A program made the position numbers and the translations under genes. From Paludibacter sp. UBA6032 (GTDB lineage: Bacteria; Bacteroidota; Bacteroidia; Bacteroidales; Paludibacteraceae), in the NCBI GenBank assembly GCA_002427885.1, contig DIZI01000041.1, positions 83,134-147,133 of the forward strand: 64,000 nt of DNA, read 5' to 3'. Shown in pieces: positions 17,895 to 26,526 of the stretch. How positions within the stretch are numbered: position 1 is the first letter of the stretch; each line of letters starts with the position of its first letter. The notes under the pieces were generated by a model. It ran no database searches. It saw only the letters and a list, made by a program, of their open reading frames with translations, and was not told where the DNA came from.

Positions 17895-19406
17895 ATGAAG
17901 ATCTTTGCAACAAGCCAAATTCGCGAAATCGATCAGTTAACCATTAAAAACGAACCTATTACTTCGACAGATTTAATGGAGCGGGCAGCGGATGCCCTGT
18001 ATGAAAAGTATTTACAAACTATTTCGTATAATTGCCCTGTTTGCATTATGGCCGGACCCGGAAATAATGGTGGAGATGCACTGGCACTGGCAAGAATGTT
18101 TTTGTTAACCGGTTTAAAAGTTGAGGTTTATTTAATTCATACCGGATCGTTATCAGATGATTGTAAGACAAATAAAAAAAGACTATTTGAATCTTTTCCT
18201 GAAAATTTAATAGAACTCCAAAACGAATTCATAGCTCCGGTTTATAATAAAGAAACGATTATTATTGATGGACTTTTTGGCTCAGGACTAAGCAGACCGT
18301 TGACAGGATTTTTTTCAGAAGCAGTAAATTGGATGAATCAAAGCGGTTGTAAAATTATTTCTATCGATATACCTTCCGGTTTACAAGGCGAAGTAAACAT
18401 TTCAACAAACTCATCGGTCATTGTAAAAGCTGACCTTACTTTCACATTTCAGTTTCCAAAACTATCTTTTCTTTTTGCAGAAAATGAGCCCTACATTGGG
18501 AAATGGGAAATTCTTGACATTGGATTACATCCCGAAGCTATAAAACAAACTCCAAGTGATTATCACTATCTGGAAGAAAATGAAATTAAGTTATTGTTAA
18601 AAAAACGTTCAAAATTTTCTCATAAAGGGACTTACGGACATGCGCTGATCATTGCAGGAAGTTATGGAATGGCCGGAGCTTCAATACTTTCAGGGAAAGC
18701 AGCTTTACGAACAGGAGCCGGGCTTGTAACAGTACATGGCTGTGCATACAACCGTACAATCATTCAAACAGCTGTGCCGGAAGTCATATTTCAGGCTGAT
18801 CAGTTTGATCATTTCATAAGTGATGTGAATGTCCTGGATATCTACAATACTGTGGCAGTTGGACCAGGTATCGGGACGAGAACCGAAACAGCCGACATGC
18901 TACGTAAATTACTGGGACAACTTAATAAACCCTGCGTTCTGGATGCCGACGCGCTTAATATTATCAGTTTTGAAAAAGATTTGCTCCAACTTATTCCCAA
19001 AAATAGCCTGTTAACCCCTCATCCAAAAGAGTTTGAACGTTTATTCGGCAAATGTAATTCTTCCTTCGAACGTATGATTATAGCCAAAAAAACAGCCCAA
19101 GATTATGACCTAATTATTGTTTTGAAAGGTGCTCACACAATTATTGCTTTACCGGATGGTAAACTATTTTTCAACAGTACAGGCAATGCAGGCATGGCAA
19201 CTGCCGGTACCGGCGATGTGCTGACCGGAATTTTAGCCGGATTATTGGCTCAAGGTTATTCACCTTCAGAAACAGCCCGGATTGGCGTTTTTCTCCACGG
19301 TCGAGCCGGCGATTTGGCATTGGAAAATGAATCGGAAGAATCATTGATTGCTGAAGACCTGATCTCTCATTTAGGAACAGCATTCAAATCTTTGATTAAT
19401 AATTAA
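17895..19406 (+). CDS. nnr: Bifunctional NAD(P)HX epimerase / ADP-dependent dehydratase
   Basis: Repairs hydrated NADH and NADPH. The 503-residue fusion has the YjeF-N epimerase at about residues 1-210 (MAGPGNNGGDALALARMF) and the YjeF-C ADP-dependent dehydratase at about 230-500 (KGTYGHALIIAGSYGMAGAS, VLDADALN, NSLLTPHPKEFERLFG, GNAGMATAGTGDVLTGILA). All key glycine-rich and catalytic motifs are present. The length matches Escherichia coli Nnr. It ends just before a wobble-paired terminator hairpin at 19428-19463. Confidence 0.95.
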   Translation: MKIFATSQIREIDQLTIKNEPITSTDLMERAADALYEKYLQTISYNCPVCIMAGPGNNGGDALALARMFLLTGLKVEVYLIHTGSLSDDCKTNKKRLFESFPENLIELQNEFIAPVYNKETIIIDGLFGSGLSRPLTGFFSEAVNWMNQSGCKIISIDIPSGLQGEVNISTNSSVIVKADLTFTFQFPKLSFLFAENEPYIGKWEILDIGLHPEAIKQTPSDYHYLEENEIKLLLKKRSKFSHKGTYGHALIIAGSYGMAGASILSGKAALRTGAGLVTVHGCAYNRTIIQTAVPEVIFQADQFDHFISDVNVLDIYNTVAVGPGIGTRTETADMLRKLLGQLNKPCVLDADALNIISFEKDLLQLIPKNSLLTPHPKEFERLFGKCNSSFERMIIAKKTAQDYDLIIVLKGAHTIIALPDGKLFFNSTGNAGMATAGTGDVLTGILAGLLAQGYSPSETARIGVFLHGRAGDLALENESEESLIAEDLISHLGTAFKSLINN

Positions 19407-19427
19407 ATAAACAATATTTTCATATTT

Positions 19428-19463
19428 AAAATACGGTTTCGGTTAAATCCGGAATCGTATTTT
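19428..19463 (+). terminator. Intrinsic terminator after nnr
   Basis: Arms AAATACGGTTTCGG and CCGGAATCGTATTT pair over 14 positions with two G-U wobbles around a TTAAAT loop. A TTTTATTTTT tail follows. Confidence 0.8.
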
Positions 19464-19528
19464 TTATTTTTCTAAAGATTACAAACAAAGAAAAAATTGT
19501 AATATTTCTTAAATTACAGACTTTATTT

Positions 19529-19559
19529 ATTGTTTACTCAACAAAATGAACTTCTTTTG
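19529..19559 (+). promoter_or_regulatory. Promoter of the TetR-TolC-HlyD-ABC operon
   Basis: ATTG at 19529-19532, a 19-base spacer, then TTCTTTTG at 19552-19559. Each box has one mismatch to the Bacteroidota consensus TTTG / TAnnTTTG. Confidence 0.5.
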
Positions 19560-19566
19560 CGTTCAA

Positions 19567-19582
19567 TTAATAGCTCTATTAA
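19567..19582. promoter_or_regulatory. Candidate operator for the TetR regulator
   Basis: A TTAATAG-CT-CTATTAA inverted repeat lies just past the predicted -7 box and 15 bases before the regulator start codon. This is where an autorepressing TetR protein would block transcription. Binding is inferred. Confidence 0.45.
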
Positions 19583-19597
19583 ATAGATAAATTAAAT

Positions 19598-20221
19598 ATG
19601 GATATTAAAACCGAACAATCTACTGAAAAAATAATACTTGAAGTTGCCGAAAGACTTTTTCTTGAAAAAGGTTTTGCGATGACTTCAACCACTGAAATTG
19701 CAAAAGAAGTTGGATGTAATCAGGCTTTGGTTCATTATTACTTTAGAACGAAAGATAATTTGTTCAATACCATTTTTGAACAAAAATTCAAAGATTTTTT
19801 CCAGTGGATATTTGAAATAAAGAGCACAGGAGAATTGGAATTTCTGGATAAATTAAAACTTATCATTGAATCTCATTTTGATTTGCTCATGAATAATCCT
19901 AAAATGCCGGCACTGATATTAAATGAGTTATCACGCAAACCCGAACAGATTAGCATGTTAAAAGACAAATTGGAAGCAATACCGGTGAAACTATTTTCGG
20001 AATTGAATGCTGAGTTACAAACAGCTATTGCTCAGGGAAAAGTCCGGAAAATTGATTTGATTGATTTGATTGTTAGTATGATAACCATGAATGTAGCCAT
20101 TTTTGTTATGATGCCTGTTGTAGAGAATATTCTTTCGCTGGACGAATCAAAAAAGAAATTTATGATTCAACACAGAAGAGCCGAAAACGTAGATTTTATT
20201 TTAAAAAGTTTAAGACCATAA
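19598..20221 (+). CDS. TetR/AcrR-family regulator of the efflux operon
   Basis: A 207-residue regulator. Residues 8-55 form the HTH: ILEVAERLFLEKGFAMTSTT, then EIAKEVGCNQALVHYYFRTK, typical of TetR N-terminal domains. The C-terminal helical domain is ligand-binding and variable. It is the first gene of an operon with TolC, HlyD, two ABC ATPases and two permeases, so it most likely represses the operon until a toxic ligand binds. The layout parallels CecR with ybhGFSR in Escherichia coli. A candidate operator lies at 19567-19582. Confidence 0.9.
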   Translation: MDIKTEQSTEKIILEVAERLFLEKGFAMTSTTEIAKEVGCNQALVHYYFRTKDNLFNTIFEQKFKDFFQWIFEIKSTGELEFLDKLKLIIESHFDLLMNNPKMPALILNELSRKPEQISMLKDKLEAIPVKLFSELNAELQTAIAQGKVRKIDLIDLIVSMITMNVAIFVMMPVVENILSLDESKKKFMIQHRRAENVDFILKSLRP

Positions 20222-20239
20222 AAAAGTAATTTAGAATTC

Positions 20240-21520
20240 ATGAATATGAAAAACAAGATTTTATTCATTTTACTGGCCATTGTCGGTTCTCTGAGTCTAA
20301 ACGCTCAAAGTCTGACTATTGAAACCTGCCAGGAAAAAGCCAGAGCCAACTATCCGTTGGTAAAACAGTACGGGCTGATTGAACAAACAGGCCAATACAA
20401 CATCAGCAACGCCAACAAAGGTTATTTGCCGCAACTTACATTATCAGCCAAAGCAACTTATCAGTCGGATGTAACGCAAATACCTGTTGCTCTTGGTCAA
20501 AGATTAGGTATTACAATTCCTGAAGTAAGCAAAGATCAATATCAGGCAGTTTTAGAAGCTTCGCAATTAATTTGGGATGGTGGTGTGATTTCAGCCCAAA
20601 AGAAAATTACAAATGCCTCAACACAAATTGAGAAAGAAAATCTTGAAGTTAGCTTATATGCTTTGAAAGACCGGGTTAATCAACTTTATTTCGGAATTCT
20701 GTTGCTCAACGAGCAACTTAAACAGAACAGTATTCTGAAAAATGATTTGAAAATAAATTCGGACCGGATAAGTGCCCTGATTCAGAATGGAATTGCAATT
20801 CAGGCGGATTTGGATGCCATAAATGTTGAACAACTTAATGCTAATCAACGTGAGTCGGACATTAAGAATTCCCGCCAAACCTACTGTTTAATGCTATCCG
20901 CGCTAACCGGATTAAGTATTACCGATCAAACAGTTTTGACCAAACCCGAAATAGATCTTTCGGTTCTTAACAAAAATGACAATCATCGGCCGGAACTTGC
21001 TTTGTTAGATGCACAAAGTAAACTGTATGAAAGTCAAAAGTCACTTTTAAATGCGGGGAACTTACCTAAAATCGGGGCATTTATTCAGGGAGGTTACGGA
21101 CAACCGGGTTTAAATATGTTTACAACCGGATTTTCACCTTTTTATATTGGAGGAATACGGTTTTCATGGAATATTAGTGGTTTGTATAGTCAGAAAAACA
21201 ATTTGAATAAATTGGACATTAGTAAGAAAACAGTTGATATTCAAAAAGAAACATTTATTTTTAACAACAACTTAGTGACTAAACAACAGCAAAACGAAAT
21301 CGAAAAAATTCAATCGACATTAACGAATGACGATGAAATTATCCGGTTGCGGCAGAATATCAAAAAAGCTACTTCGTCGAAACTAGAAAATGGAACCGCT
21401 TCAGTAAGCGATCTCGTTCGTGATTTGAATGCTGAAAACCAAGCCCAACAGCTAAAATCACTTCACGAAATTCAACTTCTCCTGACAATCTACCAACTAA
21501 AGAACAATACAAATAATTAA
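20240..21520 (+). CDS. TolC-family outer-membrane efflux protein
   Basis: A 426-residue outer-membrane factor. A signal peptide (ILFILLAIVGSLSLNAQ) precedes long helical repeats typical of TolC, with two OEP halves separated near residue 235. The second codon for methionine two residues later is an alternative start. It lies 18 bases after the tetR gene and should form the exit duct for the ABC-2 exporter encoded downstream. The substrate is unknown; drugs, bile-like compounds or lipids are typical for this layout. Confidence 0.88.
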   Translation: MNMKNKILFILLAIVGSLSLNAQSLTIETCQEKARANYPLVKQYGLIEQTGQYNISNANKGYLPQLTLSAKATYQSDVTQIPVALGQRLGITIPEVSKDQYQAVLEASQLIWDGGVISAQKKITNASTQIEKENLEVSLYALKDRVNQLYFGILLLNEQLKQNSILKNDLKINSDRISALIQNGIAIQADLDAINVEQLNANQRESDIKNSRQTYCLMLSALTGLSITDQTVLTKPEIDLSVLNKNDNHRPELALLDAQSKLYESQKSLLNAGNLPKIGAFIQGGYGQPGLNMFTTGFSPFYIGGIRFSWNISGLYSQKNNLNKLDISKKTVDIQKETFIFNNNLVTKQQQNEIEKIQSTLTNDDEIIRLRQNIKKATSSKLENGTASVSDLVRDLNAENQAQQLKSLHEIQLLLTIYQLKNNTNN

Positions 21521-21541
21521 TAAACATATAACCCATAAATT

Positions 21542-21553
21542 CCCTAAAGGGGA
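21542..21553. repeat. CCCTAAAGGGGA dispersed spacer motif, second copy
   Basis: Identical 12-mer to that at 14384-14395, here in the spacer between the tolC-like and hlyD-like genes. Confidence 0.5.
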
Positions 21554-21571
21554 CTATTAAAGATAGAAATT

Positions 21572-22489
21572 ATGAAAACAATTAATTTTAAAATGAGATA
21601 TCAGATTTTACTCGGAATTGCATTGTTGGTGGGTTTTACTTCCTGTAAAAAATCGAATAGCAATTACGACGCAGCCGGAACATTTGAAACAACCGAAGTT
21701 ACCGTTTCAGCTGAAGGATCAGGAAAACTACTGACTTTTGATGTGGAAGAGGGTCAGGATCTGCAAGCCGGTCAGGTTATCGGTTCAATAGACAGTGTGC
21801 AACTTTACCTGCGCAAAAAACAATTGCTGGCAACCGGCAAATCAATTCAGGTTCGACGCCCGGACGTTCAGAAACAGATAGCCGTTCTCGAACAACAAAT
21901 CTCAACTGCGAAAACGGAAAAGAAACGGATTGAAAATTTGTTGAAAGCAAACGCCACCAATCAAAAACAATTGGATGATATCAATGCACAAATTGATGTT
22001 CTAGGGAAACAACTAGATGCACAAAAAACAACTTTGAACAGTACCAATCAGGGAATGACAGAAGATAATGAAGGTATTAAACTGCAAGTGGCACAAATTG
22101 AAGACCAATTGCAAAAATGCCACATTACAAGCCCGATAAGCGGAACCGTTTTAGTAAAATATGTTGAAAAAGGCGAACTGGTAATGCCCGGAAAAGCACT
22201 TTTCAAAATAGCAGATACAGAGAATATGATATTAAGGGCATACATTACTTCCGACCAGTTAAGTCAGCTTAAAATCGGTCAAAAGGTAAAAGTTTCTTCC
22301 GACTTTGGTGCAGATAAAACGCGTGACTATACCGGAACATTAGCCTGGGTTTCGAGCAAAGCTGAATTCACACCCAAAACCATTGAAACCCGTGATGAAC
22401 GTGCCAATCTGGTTTATGCGGTTAAAATCAATATAAAAAATGATGGATTTTTGAAGATTGGAATGTACGGAAACGTAAAATTCAATTGA
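21572..22489 (+). CDS. HlyD/YbhG-like membrane-fusion lipoprotein
   Basis: A 305-residue periplasmic adaptor. A lipoprotein signal ends in GFTSC, so it should be anchored by lipid. The first half of the barrel-sandwich domain (VTVSAEGSGKLLTFDVEEGQ) is followed by a helical hairpin with coiled-coil character at about residues 95-180, then the second lipoyl half (KCHITSPISGTVLVKYVEKG) and a beta-barrel domain. It links the inner-membrane ABC-2 permeases to the TolC-type protein encoded just upstream. Spacing to tolC is 51 bases. Confidence 0.88.
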   Translation: MKTINFKMRYQILLGIALLVGFTSCKKSNSNYDAAGTFETTEVTVSAEGSGKLLTFDVEEGQDLQAGQVIGSIDSVQLYLRKKQLLATGKSIQVRRPDVQKQIAVLEQQISTAKTEKKRIENLLKANATNQKQLDDINAQIDVLGKQLDAQKTTLNSTNQGMTEDNEGIKLQVAQIEDQLQKCHITSPISGTVLVKYVEKGELVMPGKALFKIADTENMILRAYITSDQLSQLKIGQKVKVSSDFGADKTRDYTGTLAWVSSKAEFTPKTIETRDERANLVYAVKINIKNDGFLKIGMYGNVKFN

Positions 22490-22522
22490 TACTTGACAAT
22501 TATTTTGTTTAAACAAAACTAA

Positions 22523-23461
22523 ATGAATATATCAGATAATAGTTCTCCAATCGCCATTCACTGCGAATCTGTCAGTAAAAATTACAAAAAGATTGAGGCA
22601 CTGAAAAACATCAACTTTGATGTTAAACGTGGAGAAATTTTCGGAATTATTGGCCCGGATGGTGCAGGGAAAACGACTTTGTTCCGGATTTTGACAACTT
22701 TGATTCTGCCTGATAACGGAACTGCAACGATAGATGGTTTTGATGTGGTAGCCAGCTACAAAGAAATCCGCAAACGGGTTGGCTATATGCCCGGAAGGTT
22801 CTCGCTGTATCAGGATTTGACGGTAGAAGAAAATCTGGAGTTTTTTGCAACGGTTTTTAATACCACCATCGAAGAAAATTATGAACTGATTAAAGACATT
22901 TATATTCAAATTGAGCCATTTAAAAATCGCCGTGCAGGGAAACTTTCGGGCGGGATGAAACAAAAACTGGCTTTGAGTTGTGCGTTGATTCATAAACCTT
23001 CCGTTCTTTTTCTGGATGAACCGACTACCGGCGTCGATCCAGTTTCGCGAAAAGAATTCTGGGGAATGCTCCAAAAACTCCGCGAACAAGGCATTACCAT
23101 TCTGGTTTCAACGCCTTATATGGACGAAGCAAGCCTGTGCGACCGCATTGCGCTGATTCAAAACGGGCAGTTTTTGAGAATTGACACTCCGGAAAATATT
23201 GTCGGACAATTTGCCGATATTCTTTGGGCAGCAAAAAGCGATAATATGCATAAATTGTTGGAAGATTTGCGCAATGACGAGCAGGTGAAGAGCAGTTTTG
23301 CGTTTGGAGATTCGATACATGTGACAGTTGAAAATGGACAGTTGACAGTTGACAGTTTGAAGAAATATTTAATTGAACGTGGTCATAAAAACATTGAAAT
23401 TCAGCCAATTGAACCAACGATTGAAGATTGTTTTATGGAATTATCCAACACACAAATTTGA
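22523..23461 (+). CDS. ABC exporter ATPase, equivalent to the first YbhF domain
   Basis: A 312-residue ATPase. Walker A is IGPDGAGKTTLFRIL, the signature is LSGGMKQKLALSCAL, Walker B is VLFLDEPTTGVD and the switch is STPYMDEA rather than a histidine-containing THYMDEA. The aspartate in GPDGAGKTT resembles the N-terminal nucleotide-binding domain of YbhF. The C-terminal tail at residues 268-280 (TVENGQLTVDSL) is encoded by a tandem GACAGTT repeat, see 23324-23357. It lies in the operon with a second ATPase and two permeases. Confidence 0.9.
   Translation: MNISDNSSPIAIHCESVSKNYKKIEALKNINFDVKRGEIFGIIGPDGAGKTTLFRILTTLILPDNGTATIDGFDVVASYKEIRKRVGYMPGRFSLYQDLTVEENLEFFATVFNTTIEENYELIKDIYIQIEPFKNRRAGKLSGGMKQKLALSCALIHKPSVLFLDEPTTGVDPVSRKEFWGMLQKLREQGITILVSTPYMDEASLCDRIALIQNGQFLRIDTPENIVGQFADILWAAKSDNMHKLLEDLRNDEQVKSSFAFGDSIHVTVENGQLTVDSLKKYLIERGHKNIEIQPIEPTIEDCFMELSNTQI
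23324..23357. repeat. GACAGTT tandem repeat inside the ABC ATPase gene
   Basis: ACAGTTGAAAATGG is followed by three GACAGTT-type heptamers in a row. The frame stays open and encodes VENGQLTVDSL. Similar TTGACAG repeats are usual in spacers of Bacteroidota genomes; here the repeat is coding. Confidence 0.55.
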
Positions 23462-23472
23462 GAGGAAGAAAA

Positions 23473-24213
23473 ATGGATACAGTAATAAAAGTTGAAAATC
23501 TAACCAAACGTTTCGGCGATTTCACAGCAGTCGACAATATCTCTTTCGAAGTAAAACGGGGTGAAATTTTCGGATTTTTAGGAGCAAATGGAGCCGGCAA
23601 AACCACGGCTATGCGTATGCTTTGCGGACTGAGCATTCCCACTGAGGGAAAAGGAACTGTTGCGGGTTACGACATTTTCAGACAACCTGAACTGGTCAAG
23701 AAAAGTATTGGATACATGAGTCAGAAATTTTCCATGTACGAAGATTTAAAAGTTTGGGAAAATCTCGAACTATTTGGTGGAATTTACGGCATGCACGACA
23801 AGGAAATAAAAAGAAAAACAGATGAATTAATGGGACGTTTAAATTTTGAAGAAGAACGTGACCAACTTGTAAAATCACTGCCGTTAGGATTCAAGCAAAA
23901 GCTGGCCTTTTCCGTTTCAATTTTTCATCATCCTCAGGTTGTTTTTTTGGACGAGCCAACAGGTGGTGTTGACCCCATCACCCGCCGTCGTTTTTGGGAA
24001 ATGATATACGATGCAACAGCAAGTGGAATAACTGTATTTGTAACAACACATTATATGGATGAAGCTGAATATTGTGACCGTGTTTCCATCATGGTTGACG
24101 GAAGAATCGAAGCGCTGGATTCACCGATGAACCTGAAAAGGACATACAATGCAAAAAATATGGACGAAGTTTTTCAGCAGTTAGCCAGAAAGTCCACACG
24201 TAAAGCCGATTAA
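23473..24213 (+). CDS. ABC exporter ATPase, equivalent to the second YbhF domain
   Basis: A 246-residue ATPase starting MDTVIKVENLTKRFGDF. This ATG was chosen because it begins the fold and is preceded by GAGGAAGAAAA; frames further upstream would overlap the first ATPase. Walker A is GANGAGKTTAMRML, the signature is the weaker PLGFKQKLAFSVS, Walker B is VVFLDEPTGGVD and the switch TTHYMDEA is intact. YbhF carries both nucleotide-binding domains in one chain; here they are two genes 11 bases apart. It likely pairs with the first ATPase as a heterodimer. Confidence 0.9.
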   Translation: MDTVIKVENLTKRFGDFTAVDNISFEVKRGEIFGFLGANGAGKTTAMRMLCGLSIPTEGKGTVAGYDIFRQPELVKKSIGYMSQKFSMYEDLKVWENLELFGGIYGMHDKEIKRKTDELMGRLNFEEERDQLVKSLPLGFKQKLAFSVSIFHHPQVVFLDEPTGGVDPITRRRFWEMIYDATASGITVFVTTHYMDEAEYCDRVSIMVDGRIEALDSPMNLKRTYNAKNMDEVFQQLARKSTRKAD

Positions 24214-24215
24214 TT

Positions 24216-25322
24216 ATGAAACAACTATTTTCATTTATCCGAAAGGAATTTCATCATATATTAAGGGACAAAACCACCGTTATGATTTTGTTGCTAATGC
24301 CTGTCATTCAAATTGTTTTGTTCGGGTTCGCCTTGTCGCAGGAAGTAAAGGACACAAAGGTTATCGTTTTGGCAAACACGAGCGACGATGCAACACGGCG
24401 AATTATTGACCGGGTTGATGCCAGTGAATATTTCGATGTAGCTGTTGTGGCGCATAATTCCAACGATATTGACGCCGCATTCCGTGATGGAAAGGCAAAA
24501 CTGGCCATGGTTTTCGAAGATCATTTTTCTGAAAACTTAAAACACACCGGTAAAGCACATATTCAGCTTATTGCCGATGCCACCGATCCGAATGCCGCTA
24601 CTTCTTTTTTATTTTATGCAAGCAATATTATTACCAATTATCAGCAGGATTTGTCGCCGACGCAAACAAACAGCGGTTTGATAACGCCCGAAGTAAAAAT
24701 GCTTTACAATCCACAGATGAAAAGTGCGTTCAACTTTGTGCCGGGCGTTTTGGGTATGATTATGATACTGATTTGTGCCATGATGACTTCCATAGCCATT
24801 GTGCGTGAAAAAGAAATGGGAACAATGGAGATTTTGCTTGTATCGCCCATGAGGCCTATCTACACCATTTTATCTAAAATTGCACCTTACTTTGTACTTT
24901 CGGTTATCAACTTTGCCACCATTATGTTGCTCTCGGTTTTTGTACTGAAAGTGCCAATCGCCGGTAGTTTCATAAGTTTATTGACAGTTTCGTTACTTTA
25001 TATTTTCGTGGCGCTTTCGCTTGGGTTACTAATTTCTACGCTTACCAGTTCACAACTGGCAGCCATGATGATTTCGGGTATGGGATTGATGATTCCGGTC
25101 ATGCTGCTTTCGGGAATGATATTCCCGATTGAAAATATGCCTGTATTTCTTCGGTTTATTTCCAATTTCGTTCCGGCACGCTGGTATATCGATGCGGTGA
25201 AAACAATTATGATAAAGGGACTTGGACTTGGTGATGTGCTGAAAGACGTTGGAGTTTTGATATTGATGGGAACGGTTCTGGTGACTATCAGCTTGAAGAA
25301 ATTTAAAGTAAGATTGGGTTAA
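24216..25322 (+). CDS. ABC-2 permease, YbhS-like
   Basis: A 368-residue inner-membrane protein. One N-terminal helix (TTVMILLLMPVIQIVLFGFA) is followed by a periplasmic domain at about residues 45-170 and five more helices near 175-365, with the ABC-2 motif VREKEMGTMEILLVSPM before the second group. It starts two bases after the ATPase stop and is followed by a paralogous permease, so the exporter is probably a heterodimer. Confidence 0.9.
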   Translation: MKQLFSFIRKEFHHILRDKTTVMILLLMPVIQIVLFGFALSQEVKDTKVIVLANTSDDATRRIIDRVDASEYFDVAVVAHNSNDIDAAFRDGKAKLAMVFEDHFSENLKHTGKAHIQLIADATDPNAATSFLFYASNIITNYQQDLSPTQTNSGLITPEVKMLYNPQMKSAFNFVPGVLGMIMILICAMMTSIAIVREKEMGTMEILLVSPMRPIYTILSKIAPYFVLSVINFATIMLLSVFVLKVPIAGSFISLLTVSLLYIFVALSLGLLISTLTSSQLAAMMISGMGLMIPVMLLSGMIFPIENMPVFLRFISNFVPARWYIDAVKTIMIKGLGLGDVLKDVGVLILMGTVLVTISLKKFKVRLG

Positions 25323-25356
25323 ATCAGAGCTAAGAAGTAAGTAAAAGAAAAATATT

Positions 25357-26469
25357 ATGATAAAATATTTATTAAAAAAAGAGTTCAAACAAATCATTCG
25401 GAATCCGTTTTTACCGAAAATGATTTTCATGTTTCCTTTAATGGTATTACTTGTTTTCCCATGGGCAGCAAGTTATGAAATACGAAACCTGAATTTAAGT
25501 GTGATTGACAATGATCATTCTTCCTATTCCCGACGTTTGACACAAACGATTATTTCATCGAATTATTTCAGACTTACCGATCAATCGACCAGTTACAATC
25601 AGGCTTTGAAAAGCATTGAGAAAAACAAGGCAGATATTATCCTGGAAATTCCGAAAAATTTTGAGAAAAGCATCATCAACCGCGAAGGTACAAAAGTGAT
25701 GATTTCGGCTAATGCCGTAAACGGAATGAAAGGCGGCATAGGAATGACTTATCTTTCGACCATTATTGCAAATTTCAATCTCACTCTTATTTCGGAATTA
25801 TATCCCGAAATGGCTAAAAGTAACTCCTCCGTAATTCAAATAGATTCTCAATACCGTTTCAATAAGAATTTGAATTATCAGGTATTTATGGTCCCAGCGC
25901 TAATGGTTATGATTCTGACCTTGCTGTGCGGATTTTTGCCTGCAGTTTCGATTGTTTTCGAAAAAGAGATAGGGACAATGGAACAAATTAATGTGAGTCC
26001 GGTTCCCAAAATAACCTTTATTCTGGCTAAACTGATTCCATTCTGGCTTATCGGATTTATAGCCATCACCATTGGTTTTACGGTTGCCTGGTTGGATTAC
26101 GGATTGATTCCGGTGGGACATTTCTATATCATTTACACTTTCGCGGCAATTTATATTTTCGCCATTTCGGGCATGGGAATCGTGATATCGAACTATGCTC
26201 AAACGCTTCAACAAGCGGTGTTTATTGTATTTTTCTTCATGATGCTGTTTATCATGCTTAGTGGACTTTACACGCCGGTGGACAGTATGCCCGATTGGGC
26301 ACAATGGATTGCTGCTTTTAATCCGCTCAAACATCTGATGATTGTCATGCGGTCGATTTATCTGAAGGGCAGTAATTTCATTCAACTTGGCGGGGAACTG
26401 GCTGCCTTATTGGGGTTTGCAGTTTTCTTTAATGGTTTGGCTGTATTGAGCTACAGGAAAAATAATTAA
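25357..26469 (+). CDS. ABC-2 permease, YbhR-like
   Basis: A 370-residue paralogue of the preceding permease, with the same layout: N-terminal helix (FPLMVLLVFPWAASY), a periplasmic part to about residue 170, then five helices and the motif FEKEIGTMEQINVSPV. It is the last gene of the efflux operon and is followed by a terminator at 26486-26519. The 34-base spacer before it contains a GCTAAGAAGTAAGTAAAAG repeat-like run. Confidence 0.9.
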   Translation: MIKYLLKKEFKQIIRNPFLPKMIFMFPLMVLLVFPWAASYEIRNLNLSVIDNDHSSYSRRLTQTIISSNYFRLTDQSTSYNQALKSIEKNKADIILEIPKNFEKSIINREGTKVMISANAVNGMKGGIGMTYLSTIIANFNLTLISELYPEMAKSNSSVIQIDSQYRFNKNLNYQVFMVPALMVMILTLLCGFLPAVSIVFEKEIGTMEQINVSPVPKITFILAKLIPFWLIGFIAITIGFTVAWLDYGLIPVGHFYIIYTFAAIYIFAISGMGIVISNYAQTLQQAVFIVFFFMMLFIMLSGLYTPVDSMPDWAQWIAAFNPLKHLMIVMRSIYLKGSNFIQLGGELAALLGFAVFFNGLAVLSYRKNN

Positions 26470-26485
26470 ACATGTTCCAGATTGC

Positions 26486-26519
26486 AAAAAGGTTGAATTT
26501 GAACAAATTCAACCTTTTT
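26486..26519. terminator. Terminator between the efflux operon and the convergent amidase gene
   Basis: A 15-bp perfect stem (AAAAAGGTTGAATTT with its complement) and a GAAC loop; the plus strand ends in a run of Ts. It lies between two convergent genes and may act in both directions. Confidence 0.9.
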
Positions 26520-26526
26520 TTTATCG

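Noticed and set aside
22532..23089. 185-codon minus-strand frame
   Set aside because: Antisense to the ABC ATPase with intact Walker motifs; the frame is open only because of codon bias on the real strand.
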